This document shows positions 17,293 to 26,864 of a DNA stretch of 64,000 nucleotides, in pieces. The DNA comes from Butyrivibrio sp. XPD2002 (GTDB lineage Bacteria > Bacillota > Clostridia > Lachnospirales > Lachnospiraceae), in contig NZ_AUIY01000011.1 of NCBI RefSeq assembly GCF_000423945.1, positions 1 through 64,000 on the forward strand, in the 5' to 3' direction. A program made the position numbers and the translations under genes. Each line of letters begins with the position of its first letter. The stretch's first letter is position 1. The notes under the pieces are model-generated. The model had not been told where the DNA came from. It ran no database searches and saw only the letters and a list, made by a program, of their open reading frames with translations.

Positions 17293-18678
17293 TCAAATCA
17301 TTGTCTCATATCTGGGATCCCATAACACCTTGTATCCTAGCTGTCTGACAGCCTGTCCGAATCGTATACTTTTCTCCCTGATCTCGGCATCAGTACCTAT
17401 CGATTCAGCTTTGATGCTCTTTCCCTCAGTTGTATTCTTATATGAAACGCCGAATATCTCCTTGTAGAGATCTGTCAGCTCCTGTCTGATTTTCATACAC
17501 CTTATATCTACAGCGTCTGTATTCTGCTCAAGAACTGCAAGATGCTGAAAACCGCCACTAAAGCCCTTGGGAAGTCCATCAAATCTCACCTTGCCATCAG
17601 CTCGGTAATTGCCGCCAATCATAGTTCCGTTTTTATCTACGATCTTGCCACCGACCACGCCAATATCCTTTCTAGCCGTAAAGATATTATCAGTATAGTC
17701 AACACGATAAAATCCCACATGCTTTAAATGACTTACAGAAGCATTGATACCATTTGCTTTCAAAAAATCCTGTATCGCACGTTTACCAGCATCATAAGCA
17801 TACATCTTACTTCTGGGATTAGCAGAGGTTGAGCTGTCATGACTACGCCAATGGTACAGCACTTTTGGAATATGTATAATCTGCTTCTCATAGTCTGTTG
17901 TCCACATAATTCTTCCAACAGCCCTTAGGAAAAGATCATAATCCTGAGCGCCATCATACTCACCCCTGAATCTGCAGGTATGAATAACATCCGATCTTAT
18001 TGTAGTAAAATGACAGATGTAATTATTCGACAAGAAGAGATCGGGATTAAACTTCTTTTTCCTGTGGTACTCAAAGAACCTGTCACCTTCTGCATTGCAC
18101 TTATCCTCGTCAGAATAGATTAGTCTCGGATAATTCTTGATTGCAGCGATAGCAACCTCACACAGTGCATCAGGTGTGAGAACGTCATCATGATCAAGAA
18201 GCGCCATGTAATCACCACGGGAAGCATCTAGCGCAGCATTTGTATTTTCAGAAATACCGGCATTGTTTTTAAGACGAATGTGCCTTATCCTTCCGTCCGC
18301 TGCAGAATACCCTTTTATTATCTCTGTCAGAGGATAGATAGCTCTGCCCTTTGATACTATCGGAGCCTCAGCCAAAATGAGCTCCCATTTACCATAAGTC
18401 TGATTCTGGACAGATTCTATCATCATCTTTAGAAATTCTCTGTCAGTATTGTAGCAGGGCACAAGGATACTGATCAGTGGAAGCATCTTGGATTTAGCTG
18501 CATTATTAAGGAGCGACCTATACCACTTCCTCTGCTTTTCAAGTTCTTCTTCAGTAGGAGGTACATAAGTATAGTTATCGCTTCTCTGATCCCGCAGCCT
18601 CTCCATAACAGCAACCGCTGTGTTACCTATGCCGTTTCTTCTGGCGTATGCAATTGTCTTTTTAATACTATTAATCAT
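17293..18678 (-). CDS. GT2 protein: intact first domain, half second domain
   Basis: 461 residues from the ATG at 18678; a TTG at 18705 in the same frame lies inside a terminator stem and is less likely. The first GT-A domain is complete: PLISILVPCYNTDREFL, GISENTNAAL, LLDHDD at ~160-165, YSDEDKC, and YHWRSHDSST. From ~338 (DIGVVGGKIV) the sequence matches only the acceptor-side half of the second domain of the 687-residue paralogue at 20570-22633. The nucleotide-binding half of that second domain is missing. The protein may therefore add one linkage where the paralogue adds two. No ribosome binding site is visible. Confidence 0.82.
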   Translation of the reverse strand: MINSIKKTIAYARRNGIGNTAVAVMERLRDQRSDNYTYVPPTEEELEKQRKWYRSLLNNAAKSKMLPLISILVPCYNTDREFLKMMIESVQNQTYGKWELILAEAPIVSKGRAIYPLTEIIKGYSAADGRIRHIRLKNNAGISENTNAALDASRGDYMALLDHDDVLTPDALCEVAIAAIKNYPRLIYSDEDKCNAEGDRFFEYHRKKKFNPDLFLSNNYICHFTTIRSDVIHTCRFRGEYDGAQDYDLFLRAVGRIMWTTDYEKQIIHIPKVLYHWRSHDSSTSANPRSKMYAYDAGKRAIQDFLKANGINASVSHLKHVGFYRVDYTDNIFTARKDIGVVGGKIVDKNGTMIGGNYRADGKVRFDGLPKGFSGGFQHLAVLEQNTDAVDIRCMKIRQELTDLYKEIFGVSYKNTTEGKSIKAESIGTDAEIREKSIRFGQAVRQLGYKVLWDPRYETMI

Positions 18679-18685
18679 ATTTATA

Positions 18686-18717
18686 AAAAGAGGGCTGTCA
18701 GGCAAACCGACAGCCCT
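18686..18717 (-). terminator. terminator after the phosphohexomutase gene
   Basis: On the minus strand agggctgtc/gacagccct (9 bp, 9-nt loop) is followed by CTTTTT. It lies just after the mutase stop and ends only about 8 nt before the ATG of the next GT2 gene, so it occupies that gene's leader. Confidence 0.82.
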
Positions 18718-18733
18718 GCTAAAAGGATCTTTA

Positions 18734-20479
18734 TTATTTTTCTATAAGAGCTTTAACAGCAGCAGTAAGTTCATCCTGCTTCTTAGCAGCATCCTCAAGG
18801 CTTGTACCCTTTACACCCATGTAGAACTTGATCTTGGGCTCGGTTCCTGAAGGACGTGCACAGCACCATGAATCATTATCAAGAGCAAAGTAAAGAACAT
18901 TTGACTCCGGAAGTCCTGTCTTACCCTTCTCACCTGTCTGAGGATTGATGGTCTCGCCTGTCTTATAATCGCGGAACTCTTCTACAGTCCACTGACCAAA
19001 TGTCTTAGGCGGATTGTTTCTGAGCTTATCCATAAGTGCAGCGATTTCCTTTGCACCCTCCATACCCTTCATAGTGATGGAGTACTGACCTTCCTTATAG
19101 TAGCCATAGTCTTCATACATATCAACCATAGCATCCCAAAGTGTCATGTTGTTCTTCTTGCAGTATGCAGCTACTTCGCAAAGCATCATAACAGCTACGA
19201 TCGCATCCTTATCACGGGCATGTGTACCTGCAAGGCATCCATAACTCTCCTCAAGACCGAATACATAATTGTATTCCTGATTGTTCTCTTCGAAAAGTCT
19301 GATCTGCTCACCGATATACTTAAAGCCTGTAAGAACTTCGATATAGTGAAGACCATATTTCTCAGCAACTCTTCTAGCCATGTTTGTTGTAACAATAGTA
19401 GTTACGAACGCAGGTCTCTCAGGCATTGTGCCTGTAGCCTTTCTCTCACGAAGAATGTACTCGCCGATAAGCATTCCTGACATGTTTCCTGTGAAAGGTA
19501 CATACTCGCCAGTCTTAGTATCCTTAGCATATACACCAAGACGGTCAGCATCGGGATCTGTAGCAAGAACGATATCTGCGTCCTTTTCCTTTGCAAGCTC
19601 AAGAGCAAGCTTGAACGCCTTAGGATCCTCGGGATTAGGATAATCAAGAGTTGTAAACTCAGGATCCGGAAGCTCCTGCTCAGGAACAATATATACATTC
19701 TTAAATCCAAGCTCTGCAAGAACTCTCTTTACAGGAACAAGACCTGTTCCGTGGAAAGGAGTATAAACAACTGTAAGCTTCTCAGCCATTTCCTTGATAA
19801 CATCAAGATGGATGATCTGCTTCTTGAGCTCAACCATGTATGCGTCATCAATGTCTTTGCCAATGATCTCATAGAGACCAGCCTTCATGGCATCTTCCTT
19901 AGACATTGTCTTAACATCGTTGTAATCTGTGATAGCCTTAACTTCTGTTATGATACCTGTATCGTGAGGCGGTGTAACCTGAGCGCCATCCTCCCAATAA
20001 GCCTTGTATCCGTTATATTCCGGCGGATTGTGGCTGGCTGTGATCATAACTCCGGCAATACATCCAAGCTTTCTTAAAGCAAATGAAAGCTCAGGAGTAG
20101 GTCTGAGTTCATCAAAGACATAAGCCTTGATTCCGTTAGCTGCAAGGCATCTTGCTGTCTCGTCTGCAAACTCAGGTGAGAATCTACGGCAGTCATAAGA
20201 AATAGCTACACCTCTCTTTGCACCGTCTGCTCCACCATTTTTCTTGATGTAATTAGCAAGACCCTGTGTTGCCTTACGTACAACATACTTATTCATTCTG
20301 TTGGTTCCGGCACCGATGACACCACGCAGTCCGCCTGTACCAAATTCAAGCTCCTGGTAGAATCTGTCCTGAACCTCATCCCCATTATTACGAATAGCTG
20401 TCAGCTCTTTCTTTGTATCCTCATCAAAATATGGATCATTTAACCAATACTCAAGCTGTTTCATTGCGTCACTCATCAT
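18734..20479 (-). CDS. phosphoglucomutase/phosphomannomutase
   Basis: 581-residue alpha-D-phosphohexomutase that interconverts hexose 1- and 6-phosphates, supplying glucose 1-phosphate or mannose 1-phosphate for nucleotide sugars. All four signature motifs are present: the phosphoserine loop TASHNPPEYNGYKAYW, the metal loop DPDADRLG, the sugar loop EESYG, and the phosphate-binding RPSGTEPKIK. The length fits the PgcA-type Firmicutes enzyme. Two ATGs (20479 and 20476) follow an aaggagga site; the second has better spacing. It is its own unit, with an inverted repeat upstream and a terminator downstream. Confidence 0.94.
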   Translation of the reverse strand: MMSDAMKQLEYWLNDPYFDEDTKKELTAIRNNGDEVQDRFYQELEFGTGGLRGVIGAGTNRMNKYVVRKATQGLANYIKKNGGADGAKRGVAISYDCRRFSPEFADETARCLAANGIKAYVFDELRPTPELSFALRKLGCIAGVMITASHNPPEYNGYKAYWEDGAQVTPPHDTGIITEVKAITDYNDVKTMSKEDAMKAGLYEIIGKDIDDAYMVELKKQIIHLDVIKEMAEKLTVVYTPFHGTGLVPVKRVLAELGFKNVYIVPEQELPDPEFTTLDYPNPEDPKAFKLALELAKEKDADIVLATDPDADRLGVYAKDTKTGEYVPFTGNMSGMLIGEYILRERKATGTMPERPAFVTTIVTTNMARRVAEKYGLHYIEVLTGFKYIGEQIRLFEENNQEYNYVFGLEESYGCLAGTHARDKDAIVAVMMLCEVAAYCKKNNMTLWDAMVDMYEDYGYYKEGQYSITMKGMEGAKEIAALMDKLRNNPPKTFGQWTVEEFRDYKTGETINPQTGEKGKTGLPESNVLYFALDNDSWCCARPSGTEPKIKFYMGVKGTSLEDAAKKQDELTAAVKALIEK

Positions 20480-20544
20480 CTTCCTCCTTATAAGTGAGGT
20501 TTATCCTCAATTATATCTAGTAAATCATTACTACTGTTAAAAGT

Positions 20545-20579
20545 CAATTCATGCGTTGCAAAGAACTGCTCATGAATTG
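20545..20579 (-). terminator. possible weak terminator after the two-domain GT2 gene
   Basis: An inverted repeat caattcatg (20545-20553) and catgaattg (20571-20579) with a 17-nt loop overlaps the stop codon of the upstream GT2 gene. On the minus strand it is followed by acttttaa, a short T tract only. A TATAAT (minus strand, ~20510) lies between it and the mutase, so it may mark a unit boundary. Confidence 0.4.
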
Positions 20580-22633
20580 CGCAAACTACTGTACCCTTCG
20601 ATATTGAGTGAAAAGTCACTTCTATCAAGTGAGAAATTCGGATTATAGTACGGATCCCCCTTATCCAGTACTTCCTTCCACTTATTCTTAAAGTGCTCTG
20701 ACTCCTCATCATATCTTTTAGCATTCTCACCCTCGAGGTCAAGTCCTCTGGATGCTGACTCATAATGATACATCTCAGCAAAAGGAGTGAAAATGTTCAG
20801 GTATCCTTTTTCACGTAATTTCAAACAAAAATCAACATCATTGAGTGAAACCCGGAAGCCCTCATCAAATCCGCCAACCTCATCATACTTGGCTCTTGAT
20901 ACCATCAGACATGCCCCTGTCACTGCAGACATGTTCTGTGCATAGCAAAGTCTTCCCATATATCCCAGGTTCATACCCTCCTGTCCGTAATGACAATGCC
21001 CTGCTGTTCTGTGGGCTCCAAGTCTTAAAACAACGCCTGCATGCTGAATCTTACGATTGGGGAAATAGAGCTTTCCGCCAACAGCACCGACATCACTTCT
21101 CTGAGCATACATGAGCAGCTCTTCCAGCCAGTTTACAGTAATAACCTCAGTATCATTGTTAAGAAGAAGAATATAATCTCCTGTTGAATGCTTTACACCG
21201 TAATTAACTACTGCAGAAAAGTTAAAGGCAGGCTTTGATCCATCAGGATTGAGATTGCTCTTATCCTCATAAAAATCAACTATCTTAAGGACGCAGCTCA
21301 TAGCTCCGTTTCTGAGCTCATCATAATAAGCTCTTATTTCTTTAGAAGTACTGCCATTTTCAACAACAATAATCTCATAATTATCATAGGTTGACTTCTG
21401 ATATATAGAAGTGAGGCAGCGCTTTAAGTCCTCCAGATGCTCACATGTGGGAATTATTATTGAAATCTTGGGTAATCCCTCAACTTCATAAGCGATCTTG
21501 AAAATAGTCTCAAATGCTCTGGTACTTGTTATCTTAAAATGATCGTAGCCATGTCTTCTGAGGTGATCGGCTACAGCTCCCCTTGCAGCATCTATTGCAT
21601 AGCTCTTGGCACTTATGTCAGATGCAACGCTTCCTGCATGGGATCTCCAGTAATATAAAAGTCTGGGAATATGAACTATATGCTCTGCCGCGTCAGTAAG
21701 TCTCAAGATCATATCGTGATCCTGACTTCCGTCAAACTTGGACCTGAACAGCTCTGTACCGTCAAGAAGTGTCCTCTTGAATACACTAAAATGGCAGATA
21801 TAGTTGTTAGCTCTAAGGTTATCCGGCGCATAATCAGGCTTAAAATGCATCGTTATCATATGATCAATACTCTTACCGGAGAAGGTAGCCTCATCGCAGT
21901 AGAGGTAGTCTGCATTTTCTTCATTAATGGCCTTTACGTAATAGTAAAGAACCTCCGGATGAAGAATATCATCATGATCAAGGAGTCCTATATACTCACC
22001 CGAAGCAAGCTTTAAACACTCGTTGGTATTACCTGAGATACCGGTATTTTTCTCCAGTCTGTGATAGAGAATTCCGGATTTGTCGGATTTACCACCTCCT
22101 GCTCTCGCATCCTTCTGATACTCCTTAACGATGTTCTCCACATAATCATGCTCTGCATCAGAACCATCAGCCAGGCAAAGCTGCCAGTTTGTATAAGTCT
22201 GATCAAGAACAGACTCTATCATATCCCTCAGGAAATTCTCGGGAGTATTGTAAAGTGGCACCAAAATACTGATAAGAGGCATCTTTTCAAAGTGCTCGGC
22301 TCTCTCAGCTGCAATAGTCTCCTCTGAAGGAAAACTCTCTGTGCCATAATGAACCTTGGCTCTTCTCTCTATCTGCTTGTATTTAAGCTTAGCAATAACG
22401 CCGCTTACTGAACCTGCATTCTTCACACGATCTTTCTGACGGATCACAAAATGCATTGCATTTCTTGCAGGTGTGCTTGCTTTCCAGATCGGGTTATTTT
22501 TTATGCGGTTAAGCTTAAATTCCAGTTCCTGGTTCTTATCCTCAAGATCAGCTATTCTCTGTGCCAGATCAGCACTCTTAAGCTTCTCTTTTTCATATGC
22601 TGTTTTATAATCAAATTCTGTATTATCAGTCAT
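20570..22633 (-). CDS. two-domain family 2 glycosyltransferase
   Basis: 687 residues. A coiled-coil N terminus (~15-48) is followed by two complete GT-A domains. The first (~118-345) has PLISILVPLYNTPENFL, LLDHDD at 218-222 and YYWRSHAGS. The second (~388-680) has PKISIIIPTCEHLEDL, VVENGST, LLLNNDTE at ~490-496, and GGFDEGFRVSLNDVDFCLK. Such tandem enzymes can build an alternating backbone in the cytoplasm. The first domain is paralogous to that of the 17293-18678 protein and the second to that of 22638-24722. It begins 4 nt after the 694-residue paralogue, in the ABC-export cluster. Confidence 0.92.
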   Translation of the reverse strand: MTDNTEFDYKTAYEKEKLKSADLAQRIADLEDKNQELEFKLNRIKNNPIWKASTPARNAMHFVIRQKDRVKNAGSVSGVIAKLKYKQIERRAKVHYGTESFPSEETIAAERAEHFEKMPLISILVPLYNTPENFLRDMIESVLDQTYTNWQLCLADGSDAEHDYVENIVKEYQKDARAGGGKSDKSGILYHRLEKNTGISGNTNECLKLASGEYIGLLDHDDILHPEVLYYYVKAINEENADYLYCDEATFSGKSIDHMITMHFKPDYAPDNLRANNYICHFSVFKRTLLDGTELFRSKFDGSQDHDMILRLTDAAEHIVHIPRLLYYWRSHAGSVASDISAKSYAIDAARGAVADHLRRHGYDHFKITSTRAFETIFKIAYEVEGLPKISIIIPTCEHLEDLKRCLTSIYQKSTYDNYEIIVVENGSTSKEIRAYYDELRNGAMSCVLKIVDFYEDKSNLNPDGSKPAFNFSAVVNYGVKHSTGDYILLLNNDTEVITVNWLEELLMYAQRSDVGAVGGKLYFPNRKIQHAGVVLRLGAHRTAGHCHYGQEGMNLGYMGRLCYAQNMSAVTGACLMVSRAKYDEVGGFDEGFRVSLNDVDFCLKLREKGYLNIFTPFAEMYHYESASRGLDLEGENAKRYDEESEHFKNKWKEVLDKGDPYYNPNFSLDRSDFSLNIEGYSSLRNS

Positions 22634-22637
22634 TAAC

Positions 22638-24722
22638 TTATTTCACCTTAAGTAAATTTGCTACCCAGTTTATCAGTTTGAGGCTGCCCGTCTGATCGAG
22701 CGCCGCCATTCCCACCTGATAATATCCGGGTGCCAGCTTCCCTGCAGCAATCCTTACCTTATATCCGGTAAGGTCAACATCTATCTGGTCCTGAAGCCTT
22801 AACTTTATGTCCGGTCTGTACCATGTATAAACCGGCATACTGTATACCACCGAAGAAGCGGGTCTTGATCCATCATCTGAGCGTTCAACCTGTCGAAGGA
22901 CCAGTCGTCTCTCAAAAAATGCATTGTCTGAACCTATAACAAAGCTGTAGCCCTTTACAAAGTAGCCATCAACCACATCTCCGTCACGGACGCCATACAT
23001 CCAGTTTTCCATGGTACCCGCATACTCGACACCGATTCTAAGACATGCATCTTCCCTTGCTTCAGCAAAGCCGTCCTCATGTACCTTAATGCTGTGATAA
23101 GGAATATCAAGCACCGGAGTGAAGTCTTCACAGGGAATGATAGCACTTATGGTCTCATCATCTGTAAGGTACTTACTATAGAAAGGATCCTTGTTATAGA
23201 ATCCCGGATGTCTCTTCATCAAAACCTCGTACTCACTGGCAAGGCGCTCCATCTTCTTCATATCAAGAGTATCAAGTCCTCTGCTGAGTGATTCGTGATG
23301 ATAAAGGCTGATATGGTTACAGCAGACATTGTAATAGCCCTTCTGATACACGCTGTAACACAGGTCAACATCATTAAATGCAACCGGAAGCTCCTCAGGG
23401 AAGCCGCCAACCTCATTAAATTTCTCGCGGCTGAGCATCAGGCATGCACCTGTAGCGCCTATGAGATTATGTATTCCTCTGTTATATCCAAAATAATGTG
23501 ACTTCTGGTCATGCATTCTCTGAAGCTTGTGCACAGGGCCAAGTCTCACGTTAGTGATTCCAGCATGCTGTATAAGGTCAGAATCCGGGTAAAGGAGCTT
23601 AGCGCCAACCACACCAACGTGCCTGAGCTGCGCCTGTGAGAGCATCTCTCTGAGCCAGCCATCCTGCGTAGCTTCTATATCGTCATTTAAAAACAGCAGA
23701 TACTCACCGCCCGAACGAGTAGCACCACGGTTACACATGTGTGAAAAATTGAACTCTTCCACCTTGTACAGATAAGATATATTGGTAAGTCCGCCTGTCT
23801 TATCTATCTGATTTATATAAGAGCCATATCTTACTCTGTTATAAGCACTGCTGCCGTTATCCACAACAACAATCTCATATTTTATATTCTTTTCGTGAGT
23901 AGTATTAACTATAGATTTTAGGCACTGGAAAAGGATATCCGGATGATCCTTGGTAGGGATGATTATGCTAAGGGTCGCAGGCTTCATAAGCATATGTCTT
24001 GAATTATGAAAACCTCTTCCATAAAACACATCTGTCTCAGGATCTCTGTGGAACAGGATCTCACCTATATGTCCAATAGGAAACTCCATATCCGCTCTTT
24101 TTGCAAAGGCTCTCTCCTCGATTGCGAGCATACAGAACAAAACGTCAGCTGAGAGCATGCTTGCTTCACGGCCAACAGCCTCAGGGGAATTCTTCTTAAC
24201 TCCTGTAGTTCCCCCCAGCATCTTGAGAGCATTATCGTATTCAGCAGCTGCTGCCTCGTAGGTATTAGCCCTGCATGCAAATACGCTGCCAATATAAAAA
24301 GCATTCAGATAAGTATCCGGTGACCAGTCAGGCTTAAAATACGGATGTCCGTACTTTCCTCTGCCGATCATCTCATCCTCATCACCGTAAACGACATTTA
24401 TCTCCGGATGAGCTTCAAAATATCTTTTGATATTCTCGACCGCATGTCCGGCAAGTCTTCCCTTAGGGCTCACAAAAATCAGGATCTTCTCAGCTGTAGC
24501 AGTAGGATCCGCATCCATCCACACCTTGGTGTAGGATACAACCTCTGTGTAAAGCTGAAGTCTCCCCGTGACTTTGGAAGCAGCCCCGCCTGATACCATT
24601 ATGGGGTGCTTTTCCTGTCTGTGCTCCCAGATATTATAGGCATTCTTACATTCCTTAACCTTTTTCTGGTAGCCCCTTTTTCTGTTGTTAATAAGAATAT
24701 TCTTAGCGACTTCTTTTAACAT
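22638..24722 (-). CDS. GT2 protein: degenerate first domain, intact second domain, C-terminal beta domain
   Basis: 694 residues. The N-terminal part (~50-240) keeps the acceptor-side pattern of the first domain of its paralogue (VYGDEDEM, YFKPDWSPDTYL) but has lost the nucleotide-binding start and replaces the DHDD by VSPKG, so it should not bind donor. The second GT-A domain (~248-500) is complete: LSIIIPTKDHPDIL, VVVDNGSS, LFLNDDIE and GGFPEELPVAFNDVDLC. A beta-rich C-terminal region (~540-694) may bind glycan. It lies between the methyltransferase/kinase-like gene (12 nt) and the two-domain GT2 (4 nt), so all are probably co-translated. Confidence 0.88.
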   Translation of the reverse strand: MLKEVAKNILINNRKRGYQKKVKECKNAYNIWEHRQEKHPIMVSGGAASKVTGRLQLYTEVVSYTKVWMDADPTATAEKILIFVSPKGRLAGHAVENIKRYFEAHPEINVVYGDEDEMIGRGKYGHPYFKPDWSPDTYLNAFYIGSVFACRANTYEAAAAEYDNALKMLGGTTGVKKNSPEAVGREASMLSADVLFCMLAIEERAFAKRADMEFPIGHIGEILFHRDPETDVFYGRGFHNSRHMLMKPATLSIIIPTKDHPDILFQCLKSIVNTTHEKNIKYEIVVVDNGSSAYNRVRYGSYINQIDKTGGLTNISYLYKVEEFNFSHMCNRGATRSGGEYLLFLNDDIEATQDGWLREMLSQAQLRHVGVVGAKLLYPDSDLIQHAGITNVRLGPVHKLQRMHDQKSHYFGYNRGIHNLIGATGACLMLSREKFNEVGGFPEELPVAFNDVDLCYSVYQKGYYNVCCNHISLYHHESLSRGLDTLDMKKMERLASEYEVLMKRHPGFYNKDPFYSKYLTDDETISAIIPCEDFTPVLDIPYHSIKVHEDGFAEAREDACLRIGVEYAGTMENWMYGVRDGDVVDGYFVKGYSFVIGSDNAFFERRLVLRQVERSDDGSRPASSVVYSMPVYTWYRPDIKLRLQDQIDVDLTGYKVRIAAGKLAPGYYQVGMAALDQTGSLKLINWVANLLKVK

Positions 24723-24734
24723 TTTTCACTGCCC

Positions 24735-26861
24735 TTAGCCGGGAAGCAGTTTCCTCTTTATCTTGCGAAGGAACTCTCCCTTCTCCTCCGTAGTCTCTTC
24801 CTGCCCTACTCTGAGTGAATCCTCAAGTGTTGTGGCAGTTTCTTTCGGAATAAGCGTTGTCATCATTGTTATTTTAAGATGATTTTCGCGCTTTTTCTCT
24901 ATTCTGTCATCAGCGAAACCAAATTCAATATTGGGATCGTCTGTACCGAATACAATACTATCCTCTGAAATCCAGGATCCGTTGGGGTGTATTGAAATAT
25001 AAGTCTCACCATCCTCTACGGACACATCATTCCAGATTACCTGCTTGATAGTTACTATACATGTAGCAAATGCAGGATCAATACGGATATTCTGCACGCT
25101 GTCATTGCACTCTACATCCAAAGTAACCATATTATGATCATCGTATGTATCATCAGGGAAAATGGAATCATCTTCACTGTATCCATCGCCCTCATCAACA
25201 TATATCTGAATCTCTTCAGCGCTTCTTGCAGTCTCGGTTGAGCCGGCAAGCTCCTTAGGAACAATTGCCGTTCTTCCTATCATCTTCCAGAGCTCGACGA
25301 AGGATTTTCTTCTACCTGTAACGTACTTCTGGAAGTCAGCTTCCTCACTGAGAAGTGACTTGATATCATCATCTGAGATACCGATCTGCTCATAGAGTGC
25401 TTTGACGTCAAGCTTGTCTCTGCTTCTGTCCTCCAGCATGTAGCTGTAAAGAGCTCTGAACGCTATCTCCTTCGGCGGTATGCATTTTCCGTAGGTCCAC
25501 TCGTAATCAATGATTGTCCATATAGGACCATTAACCAGAATATTAGGGAAAATAAGATCATAATCCGTCACAGGATAATCCGGTCTGTATCCCATCCTTC
25601 GCATGTACTCTCTGAAAAGAGCGTTGAAGGAATCCATATCATCAGATTCAAGGCACGCATCAAAAAGAGCTGTAAGCGGTATACCATTTACAAATGAGAA
25701 CATCGCACATCTTGATTTCTCATCAAGCTGACAATCATTGACCTCAAGATCTCCGCCTCTGTATCTCTCGCGCAGTGCGTAGTAAGCGTCCTGCATACTG
25801 AAAATGTGATCCTCAGCAGCCTCGGTAAGAGGATACTTCTTGATCAGCTTTCTTCCAAGCTTATCGACCACGATATCTGTTCTTATCTTGAACTCATCCG
25901 CGCGGTCGTTTGAATATTTGCAGTAAACAGTGTCAAACCCAGGTCCAATAATGACCTCAAAGGAATTGGCAAAATCTGCATACATTCCATCGTTTATAAG
26001 ACATTCGTATGCCCTTTTCTCATTAAAAAGAAGAAGTCTGTCTCTGTCGTAATTACGTACATTATCCTGCAACTCTCCGTATGCCGGAAGATATTTATCT
26101 GAGTGAAGCGCAGTCATAAGCTTGTAGTCAGGATAAGGGTAGTAAAAATGATAATCATTCATACCACACTTCTTAAATATCCTGATAAGACCGCTTCTTG
26201 TGAAGGTTCTTGCAACTGAATCCTTGGAATAGCCCTCTATTCCATCAAAATAACCACCAAGATGATCTTCAGCAGCACCGGCGAAGTATTTAAGTCCGAT
26301 CCTGTTCTCAATGGCGATAACGATTCGTCCGTCCTTCTTCAGGTGCTTCTTAAGCATGATAAGGAAATTCTCATAGGGATTCTCTGTTCCGATATATCCC
26401 TGTCCATACTCAAATACACCAATAAGGAAAATGAAATCAAAATCAGTCGGAAGATCAGGCTCGATATCCCTGAAATTACCAACATGAATGGTTACATTGT
26501 CACAATCTGAATTTCTTGTGGCATTTATCTCACTTCTGCGTCTTGAAAGATCACAGGCAATTACCTCGCCTGCCTTTTCAGAGAGCATACCTGTAATAGC
26601 ACCGCAGCCGGCACCAACCTCAAGAACCTTCTCCTTGCCGGTCATGGGTATCCACTCGACAATGTTACTTCTGAGCTCTGAAAGATGATAAAGAATCGGC
26701 CAGCTTGCCTTCTTCTCGATAATCTCAGGATACTCTTCCTTCTTATGCTTTCTAACAATGTCGAATATTTCCTGCTCAACAGGACCATCACTGTACAGGT
26801 CAAGTCCTGCATAGTGCTTGAAATTCAGTTTTACATTCCCAATAAATACTTCTTCCTGCAT
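24735..26861 (-). CDS. methyltransferase fused to a kinase-like domain (WbdD-like architecture)
   Basis: 708 residues. Residues ~50-250 are a class I SAM methyltransferase with LEVGAGCGAITGML (SAM loop, 80-93), ACDLSRRR and FDFIFLIGVFEYG. Residues ~320-480 have a protein-kinase-like/APH pattern: beta strands ending in LIKKYPL (candidate lysine ~341), a hinge-like FVNGIPL, a catalytic-loop-like DYDLIFPNILV (D433/435, N440) and a DFG-like IIDYEW (D452). A beta-rich region (~565-680) and a basic C-terminal helix (FLRKIKRKLL) follow. E. coli WbdD couples a methyltransferase and kinase to cap polymers exported by Wzm/Wzt. The order wzm, wzt, this gene supports that role here, but the kinase reading is from motifs only. 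Confidence 0.8.
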   Translation of the reverse strand: MQEEVFIGNVKLNFKHYAGLDLYSDGPVEQEIFDIVRKHKKEEYPEIIEKKASWPILYHLSELRSNIVEWIPMTGKEKVLEVGAGCGAITGMLSEKAGEVIACDLSRRRSEINATRNSDCDNVTIHVGNFRDIEPDLPTDFDFIFLIGVFEYGQGYIGTENPYENFLIMLKKHLKKDGRIVIAIENRIGLKYFAGAAEDHLGGYFDGIEGYSKDSVARTFTRSGLIRIFKKCGMNDYHFYYPYPDYKLMTALHSDKYLPAYGELQDNVRNYDRDRLLLFNEKRAYECLINDGMYADFANSFEVIIGPGFDTVYCKYSNDRADEFKIRTDIVVDKLGRKLIKKYPLTEAAEDHIFSMQDAYYALRERYRGGDLEVNDCQLDEKSRCAMFSFVNGIPLTALFDACLESDDMDSFNALFREYMRRMGYRPDYPVTDYDLIFPNILVNGPIWTIIDYEWTYGKCIPPKEIAFRALYSYMLEDRSRDKLDVKALYEQIGISDDDIKSLLSEEADFQKYVTGRRKSFVELWKMIGRTAIVPKELAGSTETARSAEEIQIYVDEGDGYSEDDSIFPDDTYDDHNMVTLDVECNDSVQNIRIDPAFATCIVTIKQVIWNDVSVEDGETYISIHPNGSWISEDSIVFGTDDPNIEFGFADDRIEKKRENHLKITMMTTLIPKETATTLEDSLRVGQEETTEEKGEFLRKIKRKLLPG

Positions 26862-26864
26862 GTC

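Noticed and set aside
18679..18705. TTG start for the 17293 GT2 gene
   Set aside because: It lies in the loop of a rho-independent terminator, so the ATG at 18678 is preferred.
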